From NCBI GenBank assembly GCA_002284615.2, contig MU069807.1:255726-268203 (forward strand): DNA of 12,478 bases, given 5' to 3'. How positions within the stretch are numbered: the stretch's first letter is position 1; each line of letters starts with the position of its first letter. This document shows, piece after piece, positions 1 through 7,620 of this stretch. Both the position numbers and the translations under genes were made by a program. The stretch is from Dunaliella salina. Taxonomy: Eukaryota; Chlorophyta; Chlorophyceae; Chlamydomonadales; Dunaliellaceae. Under the pieces are notes generated by a model. It was not told the origin of the DNA. It ran no database searches and was given only the letters and a program-made list of their open reading frames with translations.

Positions 1-36
<36 letters not shown>
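1..36. repeat. (AC)n microsatellite, cut by the window edge
   Basis: The window opens inside an uninterrupted AC dinucleotide run of at least 18 units, followed by AGAGAG. Its true left end is outside the window. It is the complement of the (GT)n type seen at 10439-10503. Confidence 0.97.
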
Positions 37-40
<4 letters not shown>

Positions 41-73
41 AGTAAAAGTAAAGTACTACGCTGGACACAACCA

Positions 74-112
74 GCGTGCATTGAGGAAAGACCCAACAGT
101 CAGCACTGCCAG
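74..112 (+). repeat. Dispersed short motif, copy 1 of 3
   Basis: This stretch holds GCGTGCATTGAGGAAAGACC followed by CAACAGTCAGCACT. Close relatives occur at 5437-5470 and, shorter, at 5900-5925. All three share the core CATTRAGGAAAGAYCC. The flanks differ, so this is a dispersed repeat fragment of unknown origin and not a gene. Confidence 0.6.
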
Positions 113-924
113 TGGCAATAACAGCGAGCCCCACCAGCGAAGGCTAGCTATGAGCAGCCACTCTAATGTGGGTCAGGCGGATTGTCGGCCATCCGTCCAG
201 CTGTGCTCCTTCTTCTCCTGCAAGCAACCGATCCAGCAGGACCTCCCCCCCAAAAAATTGCTTGAGTTGCTGAATTGAATGGCATTTTTGGTGCTGTAAT
301 GATTATTAGGGTCTTTACGGCGTGATAGTGGAGTTCTTTTGCAGTTCTGTGGGCCTTGTCTTTGGTTAGGCCAAGTTTGCAGCAAAGATCAATAGTGTAG
401 GGATTGAAGATAGACCCAGCGACTCCGATTAGGAAGGTGTATAAAGTGATTCTGGCTCTCGTATGGTGTTTGTGCTGGTTTTTGCAGTGTGGAGTGTTTG
501 TTCAGGCTTGGTATCAGGGCAAAAATTAAGTTTAATGTGCTTGTAAGTGTGGGTTGAGAAGAGCAAACGTGAATGCCAGGTATTGCTTAACATTCAAGTT
601 AACGTGGAGCTTCCCATGCGCATGAGCTCTCAGGCTGTTGCTGTAGTTCCTTCCATACCATAAAACATTGCAATAGGATGTTAGAGTTTCGAGGAGACTG
701 TTTGCCAAACATCATGCAAATCTGCATTTGACCATCTCTTTCCTTGCACTCTGTTCTCTGAATATCTGGAGTTTCAAGTCAAACATATGAGCATTCAGGT
801 TAAGACTTCTTGTGCCATTTTCTTAGTGCTTACTTGGAGAACCTCTGCTTTATGTGGTACTTTGAGCGCATGTTTCTCAACAGTTGACATTTCTATACAC
901 ATTTTCGAAGACTTGTCTAGTTCC
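113..924. other. No supported gene
   Basis: Only short open frames on both strands are present, with no recognisable domain, no codon bias and no convincing splice pattern. I see no RNA gene or further repeat here. Confidence 0.6.
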
Positions 925-989
925 AGGTCTGTGTTTCCACTCAGCTGCCCTCATAGGCGGATATAGCGATGTAACCTTATCTTACCTTA
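925..989 (+). mobile_element. Probable 3' tail of a non-LTR retroelement (SINE/LINE-like), copy 1
   Basis: A block of about 60 bp running from GTTTCCACTCAGCTGCCC through GCGGATATAGCG, ending in a TTATCTTACCTTA tail, recurs at 9855-9920. Both copies end in a short (CTTAC)-type tandem tail, and both diverge abruptly on either side. Truncation at the 5' end plus a simple-repeat 3' tail is what short retroposed ends look like. No tRNA-type A or B box was found, so SINE versus LINE is open. Confidence 0.45.
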
Positions 990-1608
990 ATGCGATTGAT
1001 ATCTCTGGTTTGGGATTTATACCTTGTGGATGATGTGTGGAGTCTCTGCCAATCAAAAACTAAAATGCCATCAGGGCGACTGAGGTGTGTGTTTGGTAGT
1101 TGTCTGGATAGGAAAAGCCCAGTTGGAATGCTTTGTTGGACACTTTCAGGAATTTCCATCCCCGGGGAGTATAGCTTTTTTGTCTAAATCCATAGTGACG
1201 ATGTAATGTCCATGTCTTCCTTTGCTGAGTCCTGCACTTCAGGTGCTGAGTGCTTGATGGTGGTGATTTATGTCCATTCTGTCGCCTGTAAGTGAGTGCT
1301 TCTGAGTAGGGCATGGAAGGTGCTATCAGGTGAACCACAAAGAGGGAAAAGAGAAGGCCAGGGTGGCCACTGAAGCGTTTGGCATGTTTGCCATTGAGTA
1401 AGGTGTCTGTTCGAGGCTTGAGGACATTGGTCTGTTCTTTGAGGGTCACAGCTTTCGTATGCCAGAAAGAATTACTAATTTTGGAATTGCAGTGGGATGA
1501 GTGTCGGATATTCTGGGCAGGTTTTGCCAGTTCCCATAGCTATAAGTGGTCAGGTTGGCTGTCCTTAATTAATGCTTTTCATGCAATATTTGTTTAAGTT
1601 TGTCTTGG
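990..1608. other. No supported gene; one unrecognised minus-strand ORF
   Basis: The longest open frame is on the minus strand at 1060-1449 (129 codons, starting MTLKEQTNVLKPRTD). I recognise no domain, and codon use is not GC3-biased like the ORF at 4781-5110. It may be decayed repeat sequence or chance. Confidence 0.5.
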
Positions 1609-2363
1609 TGTTAGGTGTTGTGATTACATGGCTGGCTGACGTTGCCGAGGAGGACGAGAGGGATTAACTCCTTTACATGTGTATTTGATATTAATTAAAA
1701 GAGACCAACACTCAAGATCAGAGGCAAGGTTCACACTTCTTCACAGAAATACTGTTCCAACTCATTTAACTTTACAACAGTTCGGCCCCCCCCCCTCTCA
1801 AGAATGCGTCCTCGCGGTCAAACAAAAACTCCAAGTGAGAAAATTGAGCAGAAATGAGTGAAGTCATGCAGGGAAGAACTGTAAACCAGGCAAATGTTTT
1901 TCCTTGTCCTCATGCAAGCAACAGAAAAAGTCTTCACAAGATCATGTCTTCAAGCCACCAGCATCAGAAAGTCAAACCTGCAAGTTTGCTCAACACCTTC
2001 TAAAAAGAAAGCCAGATTCACACAGTTTTTGTTAGCCTCAATCAAAAGACACCACAAAAGAACTGCCACAAATTGCGAATAGCCATCACACAGCAAAAAC
2101 AGGAGTGAGATCAGTAATTGGCTCCCTTGTCCTCTACATTGGCCCCTTGTAATTATCGAGCTGTCTGCATGTTCCTCAAGCAAGATAATCTGTGCAACAT
2201 TTTGCCAAGTCAATCCATCAAGAAATCAATTAATGCGCCTCATGCAGAATATTGTTTGCATGCAGTTTGGTGCCTTCATATTTGGAATTTCCTCACAAAA
2301 CCAACGAAGCCAATGTTGCAAACAACCCTGGCCTCCCTTATATGTAGCAACAACACCTTAACA
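1609..2363 (+). mobile_element. Element copy 1 with TG...CA ends (755 bp), non-coding
   Basis: The left end reads TGTTAGGTGTTGTGATTACA. The right end, reverse-complemented, reads TGTTAAGGTGTTGTTGCTAC, giving an imperfect terminal inverted repeat of about 20 bp. The body matches the minus-strand sequence 9771 to 8963 over nearly its whole length, including the TTAATTAA stretch, the C-run near 1785-1796 and a shared CTTGTAATTATCGAGCTGTC. Relative to that copy it lacks about 47 bp near 2025, between short matching CACACA/TGTGAG sequences. It has no coding capacity. No clean target-site duplication is visible (left flank CTTGG, right flank GTTTG). A solo-LTR origin is an alternative reading of the TG...CA ends. 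Confidence 0.75.
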
Positions 2364-2368
2364 GTTTG

Positions 2369-2838
2369 GTTGACTTGTTGTGGATTTCTGCGGCTTCATA
2401 TCGCACAGCAGTAGCCGACCTCTGGAATGCAATGGTGCAGTCAGGTCACAAGTGGCACAGTGCAAGTGGAATGCACAGCATCGTATTATGGACGATCTTG
2501 GAAGGAGNCTTCAGAGCCTTAAGCAGTTTCGCTGCTTTTGAAGGAACNGCCTGGTTTGAGAGGCAGATGTTGTTGTTAGTAACACTCTGAGTTNNTNNNN
2601 GNATNCNNNNANNAACTCAGAGTGTTACTAACAACAACATCTGCCTCTCAAACCAGGCNGTTCCTTCAAAAGCAGCGAAACTGCTTAAGGCTCTGAAGNC
2701 TCCTTCCAAGATCGTCCATAATACGATGCTGTGCATTCCACTTGCACTGTGCCACTTGTGACCTGACTGCACCATTGCATTCCAGAGGTCGGCTACTGCT
2801 GCGCGATATTAAGCCGCAGAAATCCACAACAAGTCAAC
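2369..2838. repeat. Zero-spacer palindrome, arms about 235 nt, with mirrored N positions
   Basis: The symmetry axis lies between 2603 and 2604. The left arm 2369-2603 is the reverse complement of 2604-2838 apart from two mismatched pairs near the outer ends (2397/2810 and 2405/2802). The Ns at 2508 and 2548 are mirrored at 2699 and 2659. The N-rich centre 2594-2613 equals its own reverse complement, called bases included. The called central bases agree with the related sequence at 8561-8571. This is either a genuine recent inverted duplication whose arms were collapsed in the consensus, or a fold-back read or assembly artefact. Confidence 0.9.
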
Positions 2839-3553
2839 ACAACCTTACGCATCCTTCTTGCAAAGGCACACTGCCAAACTGACTTATGCGCACATCTGAT
2901 GCAGCGTGACCAAACAAAAGTCCCAAAGACTTCAAGGCGCCCCCCCCCAAAAAAGTGCTGCTTTTGCACCTCCTGAGTTCCATCCACCAGCAAAACCCTC
3001 AGCAACCAGTCCATGGATCCAGTGGACACAGCTTGTACACCCGTACGTACGCAATGCACACCTTCACTACAAAACCGGCAATTCACAGTACCTGTTGTCC
3101 CAACCAGGATACTGCTACACACAGAGTAAGTGCTTGGACCAGACCAAAAACTGCCAGCGGTTCCAACATGTGCACGCCTGAGCGCGTTAACAGAAGATAC
3201 ATGCCAACGGATACATGCCAACTCTGGGTCTCACAGCTACCCGCCCCACTGCACGGTCCTTCCATGGATATGCGGAACTCAACATCTCAGTCCATATCCT
3301 ACTTATGCCACCGCCCATACAATGGCACAGCACTTGGATCTTGCACTAGCGCGCCAAATGCAGACCCATCATGAAAGGGGTCCCAATCCACACAAAAAGC
3401 TTACTCTCTCAGCAAAAAACAGGGCTCTGGCGAGCTACAGGCGGTTTTCACTTGGAGGACAGCACCAAAATAACATCCAGGTCACGTTCAAATGCTACAC
3501 CAGAAGCATCACCGGCATGTTCAGCTGTGCACACCAACTTGTGCGTCAAAAGC
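2604..3553 (+). repeat. Repeat A, inverted relative of 7621-8570
   Basis: About 950 bp matches the reverse complement of 7621-8570 almost throughout, at well over nine positions in ten by eye. Landmarks are the CGTACGTACG palindrome near 3043, the doubled GATACATGCCAAC near 3198-3225, and the end at GTGCGTCAAAAGC. The sequence is non-coding or decayed. An open frame shared with the other copy (2955 onward) is broken here by single-base differences in A-runs near 3150 and 3415. It is probably the internal part of the element family at 7045-9771, in a rearranged context. Confidence 0.9.
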
Positions 3554-4405
3554 TTGCCAATGCACAACAAGCATGAACAGACAAAATACAATCCACAGTG
3601 TCTCCAATCCCGAGATTATCGTCTGCACGTTTGCTTTGACTTGTGCCTCATGCACGCCAAAACACCAGCAGCAAATCTGTGCTTCAGAGTTTCAACCTAT
3701 GCCCAGCCTGCCACCCCCCCAGTCCAGGTCCCCAGGTGCAGTACTTAGCAATTGCACCTCATTCAACTATCTCTCGCGAGCCCCTCACCAGCATTCTAAC
3801 ATGCGGATCTATCTCTCTCACAAGGTGCGCTCGCTCCTGGGGACTGGGAGGTGGTCAGGACGTGAGCCCTTAGCATCCACGTCATGGCGAAACAAAAGGC
3901 CAAAAGAGTCCATAAAGCCTGCACTCACACCATTGAATGCAACCATAGGAGCTGAAGTCCATTGTCCATTATCCAAATCCATGGAGATTTCCAAATATCA
4001 GGAGGTTCCACCATCAAATCAAAACCTCCAGTCTACAGGTGCTGCAAGGCAGCACGCAAGCAGAATTCTGTCCATCGAGATACCAAAAATATCAGGACCT
4101 TCTGGAGCTTCTCTAGACACTCATGCACATTGCTGCTCATGCAAGCAGCTGCGTCCATGTCCAATCATGTTCCCTACATCATTGCTCGTGCTCGTGCTAA
4201 TGCGTCCACAATCTCCAGCAAATGAGCACAAAAGCTGCTGCATCGGGCGCTTTGCGAATCTCGTTCGCGCCCATAAACTTCTAAGCAATCCGCATCGAAG
4301 CCATTACTTACCTTCGCGCAGGCGTTGGGCCCCACAGCGCAGCCCACGGCACCAGCTCAAAGGCGCCATGGCTGCACCATCAGCTCAGCCTGCCCAGGAG
4401 GGCGG
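3554..4405. other. Mostly unique sequence; possible gene start near its right end
   Basis: There is no convincing gene over most of this stretch. A long plus-strand open frame (3492-4676) crosses it, but that frame runs through three unrelated repeat boundaries and has a composition unlike a protein, so it is not accepted. From about 4230 the sequence becomes GC-richer and contains the start/splice-like segment listed at 4312-4369. Confidence 0.5.
4312..4369 (-). CDS. Weak candidate first exon with a consensus 5' splice site
   Basis: On the minus strand an ATG inside a CCATGG palindrome opens 19 codons plus one base (MAPLSWCRGLRCGAQRLRE). These end exactly at AAG followed by GTAAGT, an ideal 5' splice site. 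The short basic, Leu/Arg-rich start would suit an organelle-targeting peptide, but that is inference. No matching downstream exon could be fixed; the nearest acceptor gives only about 13 more codons before a stop. The plus strand also has an ATG in the same palindrome (4368), opening MAAPSAQPAQEGGFAAKL into the transposon at 4420. Either strand, or neither, could be genic. The element copy at 4420 sits directly upstream of the minus-strand ATG. Confidence 0.2.
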
Positions 4406-4541
4406 CTTCGCTGCCAAACTGTTAGGTGTTGTGATTAAAAGGCTGGCTGACGTTGCCGAGGAGGACAAGGGGCATTTACTCCTTTACATTTGTATTGATA
4501 TCTGTTTAAAAGGAACAACACCTAACAGTTTGGCAGCGAAG
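4406..4541. repeat. 27-bp perfect inverted repeat spanning an element end and its flank
   Basis: Positions 4406-4432 and 4515-4541 are perfect reverse complements over 27 bp. The left arm is half flanking DNA (CTTCGCTGCCAAAC) and half element end (TGTTAGGTGTTGT). The right arm puts the flank, inverted, inside the element, where the other copies read CCAACACTCAAGATCAG. An inverted template switch during replication or repair explains this better than an ordinary transposon end. Confidence 0.85.
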
Positions 4542-4780
4542 ATCAGAGGCAAGGTTCACACTTCCTCACAAAAATACTGGGTTCGCATTGACGAGAGAAA
4601 AAATAAAGAAAATCCATGTCCTAAAGAAAATTTTCAGTATTTTGGTGGTCCGCGTTCGCATTGGCGATATTCCTGAGCTCTGTTGCTTGGTCCGCGTTCG
4701 CATTTGGGGGTAGCACTTTTCTCCCGTTTGAGGGTCAAAGCGCTGCAAAGCCTTCATTGCAGTCCTTCATGCTAAGTGAA

Positions 4781-5110
4781 TTAATTCATGGAAGCATATA
4801 AGCGCGCGCTGCTGCTTGGCTGTGCGCTGAGCGCAGCAGCCAGTGTGTCACCAGGCAGGCCCCCTGCACCAGCCATGGACAGGCTGGGGACCATCTGTGG
4901 CACAGGCATGCTGCCCAGCGGTGTCANGGGCATGCTGGTGCCCATCTGTGGCCCGGACATGGGCATGCTGGTGCCCGTCTGCCTCTCCATCTGCTCCCGT
5001 GGGATGAGCAGGTCCCCTGAAAGCCCGGCAGGCATGCCGCTGCTCGCGGGCATGTTGTCCGGCTGCGTCGCGGGGAAGAAGAGGAGGCCAGACTCCTGGG
5101 GCCACTCCAT
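4781..5110 (-). CDS. Unrecognised Met/Pro/Gly/Ser-rich ORF, 109 codons, inside a transposable element
   Basis: The ATG opens MEWPQESGLLFFPATQPDN and the frame ends YASMN before TAA. An in-frame TGA lies four codons upstream, so this ATG, or a splice acceptor close to it, is the start. Codons end in G or C at most positions, unlike the shadow frames and the AT-rich flanks, which supports real coding ancestry on this strand. Residues about 45-85 contain a degenerate repeat with the theme QMGTSMP (GTSMPMSGPQ, GTSMPxTPLG, GSMPVPQM). There is no membrane segment or known motif. One base is an N (4927), so one residue is unknown. The ORF lies between the inverted repeats of a non-autonomous element, so it is most simply a captured gene fragment, as in Pack-type TIR elements. 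It may also be the element's own small gene. Function unknown. Confidence 0.5.
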   Translation of the reverse strand: MEWPQESGLLFFPATQPDNMPASSGMPAGLSGDLLIPREQMERQTGTSMPMSGPQMGTSMPXTPLGSMPVPQMVPSLSMAGAGGLPGDTLAAALSAQPSSSARLYASMN

Positions 5111-5157
5111 CGCGCTCGGTCAAGCACGGTCAAACCGTGGTGGGAAGACCCCGCTCT

Positions 5158-5199
5158 TTTTAAGTATTTTTACTCTTTTTTTAGTATTTTTACTACAGC
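5158..5199. repeat. AT-rich block with a repeated AGTATTTTTACT
   Basis: AGTATTTTTACT occurs twice, separated by a T-run, directly upstream (minus-strand sense) of the ORF at 4781-5110. The abrupt change from GC-rich ORF to AT-rich flank marks the edge of the captured-looking segment. A promoter role is possible but unsupported. Confidence 0.5.
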
Positions 5200-5378
5200 T
5201 AGGGGGGTGAGCTATAGAAAAAATACTCTTTTTCAGAAAAATTTTTAGAAAAATTTGCCCCCATGCGAACGCGGACCACCCAGAATAATGCCATCAGGCA
5301 ACCAGTATTCGCAAGAAAAGAGGAAAACCTCGCCAATGCGAACGCACTCACTGTTCCAACTGATTTGACTTTACAACA

Positions 5379-6038
5379 CTTGGAGGTCTGAAAGGGGCCG
5401 GTATCTGAATTAAAAAAGTCCAAGACTAAGCTTTCTGCGTGCATTAAGGAAAGATCCAACAAGCAGCACTAAGACTACCAGCACTAAGACTACCTGCTAG
5501 CAAGAGATTAAAGTGAAGTCTACGTTGTCCCTTTAAAGAATGGAAAAGAAAAGTCTATGCAAGCCAAAGGCCGCATGCATAAACGGAAGGTCCTCTAACT
5601 GGAAAGCTAGAGGCCTCACCAGAAGACCCTCAGAACCTACACTAGACACAGCTTGCTAAGGAGAGAGCCAGAAACAGATCTAACAAGTCCCCTTTAAATT
5701 GTGATGCAGTGCCTGGTTTACATGTGTTTTCCCACTGAACCCATCAAGCACTGCTTGGCACAAGTGAGACCTTCTTTGCTCGCTCCGGTTTATTCAGTCT
5801 ACATGAGAAGGCTGAGCAGCCAACCCTCCGGTAGAGGCTTAATCCCGGTGTAAAAGTGCATAAACAATTGCCAAGTCTACACTGAATGATAGCCAGATCA
5901 CATTGAGGAAAGATCCAGTCAGCAATAAAACTGAGAGTGAGTCCTACTAGTTCAGACCAAAACAGAGAGCGCAGAAAGACTGCTCCAGCAAATTGGCCTC
6001 CACCTAGGACACCCGTGATACAGCTGTCAAGGAGAGGC
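5379..6038. other. No supported gene; short dispersed and tandem repeats
   Basis: This stretch contains two copies of the dispersed motif (5437-5470 and 5900-5925) and a 15-bp unit AGCACTAAGACTACC repeated twice at 5465-5494. A minus-strand open frame of 120 codons (5744-6106) includes the complement of the dispersed motif and has no recognisable domain, so I do not call it a gene. Confidence 0.55.
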
Positions 6039-6323
6039 CCCATCCAGTCCCCCCTTCTGCACAGGTCCCAGTCGCAGCCAGGAGGCGAGCGTGCAGCTAT
6101 GCGCACCCAAGCTTGAGATTCAGAGACAAAGAAAGAAGAGGAAACAGAAAAAACCCGGTTTAGAAAAAAAACGGGCCCACACCCATCCAGTCCACTTTCT
6201 GCACAGGTCCAAGTCGCAGCCAGGAGGCGAGCGCGCAGCTATGCACACCCAAGCTTGAGATTCAGAGAAAAGAAAGAAGAGGAAACAGGAAAAAACCGGT
6301 TTAGAAAAAAAAACAGGCCCACA
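6039..6323. repeat. Tandem duplication, 143-bp unit, two copies
   Basis: Copy one is 6039-6181 and copy two 6182-6323, both beginning CCCATCCAGTCC and both containing GTCGCAGCCAGGAGGCGAGC, CCAAGCTTGAGATTCAGAGA and a purine-rich run ending CCGGTTTAGAAAAAAA. They differ by a few substitutions and small A-run indels, so the duplication is fairly recent. The purine-rich half is strongly strand-asymmetric. Confidence 0.92.
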
Positions 6324-7039
6324 CGTTCTTGCCCTTCACCAGGATCCCCCGTCTTTCCCTTCCCTTTTCTTTTCACAGCCATGAAGAGGGATGCGGATTC
6401 CATGGCACATGCATTGAGGGTCTCAAGTCTAAGGGGGCTTTGCATGCTTGTTTGTTGGATAGTTACCCTATGTATGATCCTTTGAATTCAGAAAAGACAG
6501 AGGAAAAAGAAGAAAATCACGTAGGCAGAGAAAAATCCTCCCTACATCAATTAAGGAAGGGAGACACATTGGCTCAAAGAGCCGTGAGCCTCCCTCACCA
6601 GTAGATGACACCAGAAGATGAGTGAGAAATTTATGTGGATCTGGCGGTTTTTATGGGAACAGGAATGGATTCGTTGAGGGGAGGAAGCACTTGAGCAAGT
6701 ACTTCGGGGCTGACAAACTGCAATAGGATATCGAGCCTTGTGTGAGAGCTTCAAGCCATGTTCCGTACCTGATGTCTCCATTATGCTAGCATGTGCAGAA
6801 CCAGGTGTAGCTGAAGTCACCTTCTTAAGCAGTGCAATGCATCTGTGCAGGGATGCTGAGAACTGAAGCATACCATGACCGTATCACGGCCTCTTTTAGT
6901 GTCGTGCAGCTCTCTTATTTGCTACACATCATGTATGCTACATGATACCACAAGAGTGTACTTCGTACAAACAGTCAATGCAACCTAGTTGAATTTGTGC
7001 CTAACTTCGCATGTCTGTTCATGCACAGACCGTGTGCGT
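6324..7039. other. No supported gene
   Basis: The open frames here are short and mutually contradictory on the two strands, and none shows a domain or codon bias. I see no RNA gene. The segment ends at the left target-site duplication of the element at 7045. Confidence 0.55.
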
Positions 7040-7044
7040 GTTTC
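7040..7044 (+). repeat. Target-site duplication GTTTC, left
   Basis: GTTTC immediately precedes the TGTTAAGG terminus and is repeated directly after the CCTTAACA terminus at 9772-9776. Confidence 0.7.
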
Positions 7045-7367
7045 TGTTAAGGTGTTATGGTTACATGGCTTGCTGACGCTGGCGAGGTGGACAAGATGAG
7101 GGGGATTAACTCCTTTACATGTGTATTTTATATTAATTAAACAGGCCAACACTCAAGATCAGAGGCAAGGTTCACACTTTCTCACAGAAATACTGTTCCA
7201 ACTGATTTAGGTTTATAACAGTTCGGACCCCCCTCTTTAGGCTGCGTCCTCGCAGTCAAACAAAAACTCCAAGTGAGAAAATTTGAACAGAAATGAGTGA
7301 AGTCACGCAGGGAAGAACAATGAACCATGCCACACTGTTTTCCTCTTCGTCCACAAGCAAGCAAAAC
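7045..7367 (+). repeat. Left terminal inverted repeat of the 7045-9771 element
   Basis: It runs from TGTTAAGG through GGATTAACTCCTTTACATG, TTATATTAATTAAACAGG and AACTCCAAGTGAGAAAATTT to ACAAGCAAGCAAAAC. Similarity to the right terminal repeat stops near 7367. It is also the left-end sequence of copies 1 and 2. Confidence 0.85.
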
Positions 7368-7567
7368 TACAAAGGAACCGATTCAGATCACCTTTGATTT
7401 CTGGACTAGCACTGCTAAGCTAACTCTGTTCTGTCAATTTGAAACAAGGCACGACAAAAGTATTGTTGCTAAATGATAGACAGAGGAGGAGGGCAACCTG
7501 TTATGTTACAACCAATGTCACAAGCGTCTGCGTGTAACACACAGTTGCGAGTTTATCCAGATTTTGG

Positions 7568-7592
7568 CAATCAATCAAGCAAGCAAGCAAGC
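7568..7592. repeat. Short tetranucleotide repeat (AATC)2(AAGC)4
   Basis: CAATCAATC followed by four AAGC-type units lies in the private part of the element, between the left terminal repeat and repeat A'. Confidence 0.85.
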
Positions 7593-7620
7593 ACATGAAT
7601 TGCTTCTTTGTTCATGGCGT

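Larger units (their letters stand above)
4580..5349. mobile_element. Nested TIR element (about 770 bp) carrying a GC-rich ORF
   Basis: It splits element copy 2, so it inserted later. Its outer inverted repeats are GTTCGCATTGACGAG (4581-4595) and CTCGCCAATGCGAAC (5329-5343), with one mismatch in 15. A perfect 18-bp inner inverted repeat is GGTGGTCCGCGTTCGCAT (4644-4661) against 5263-5280. A further direct copy of CCGCGTTCGCATT is at 4692-4704. ACTG flanks both sides (4576-4579 and 5350-5353) and may be a 4-bp target-site duplication. No transposase is encoded, so it is non-autonomous. The repeated GTTCGCAT core may be a transposase-binding site (inference). Family not assigned. Confidence 0.75.
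4420..5378 (+). mobile_element. Element copy 2 (left-end fragment), interrupted by another element
   Basis: The sequence starts TGTTAGGTGTTGTGATTA and follows copy 1 through GGCTGGCTGACGTTGCCGAG, TTTACTCCTTTACAT and GATCAGAGGCAAGGTTCACA to ATACTG at 4579. It resumes at 5350 with ACTGTTCCAACTGATTTGAC and fades after TTTACAACACTTGG. The missing middle is exactly the insertion 4580-5349. The copy also carries the inverted 27-bp block at 4515-4541. It is non-coding. Confidence 0.8.

Noticed and set aside
1060..1449. 129-codon minus-strand frame as a gene
   Set aside because: No domain, codon bias or splice context. It is kept only as a remark in the region entry.
1609..2363. Solo LTR or LTR retrotransposon
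   Set aside because: The TG...CA ends fit, but there is no matching 5-bp duplication, no convincing primer-binding site after 2363, and no gag-pol anywhere. The related ends at 7045 and 9771 are inverted.
3492..4676. 394-codon plus-strand open frame
   Set aside because: It runs through the end of repeat A, unique DNA, element copy 2 and into the nested element, so it crosses independent insertion boundaries. It has no domain or codon bias.
4788..5210. 140-codon plus-strand frame opposite the 4781-5110 ORF
   Set aside because: The third-position GC bias belongs to the minus strand, so this frame is its shadow and then runs into AT-rich flank.
5744..6106. 120-codon minus-strand frame as a gene
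   Set aside because: It includes a dispersed repeat motif and part of the tandem duplication, and no family is recognisable.
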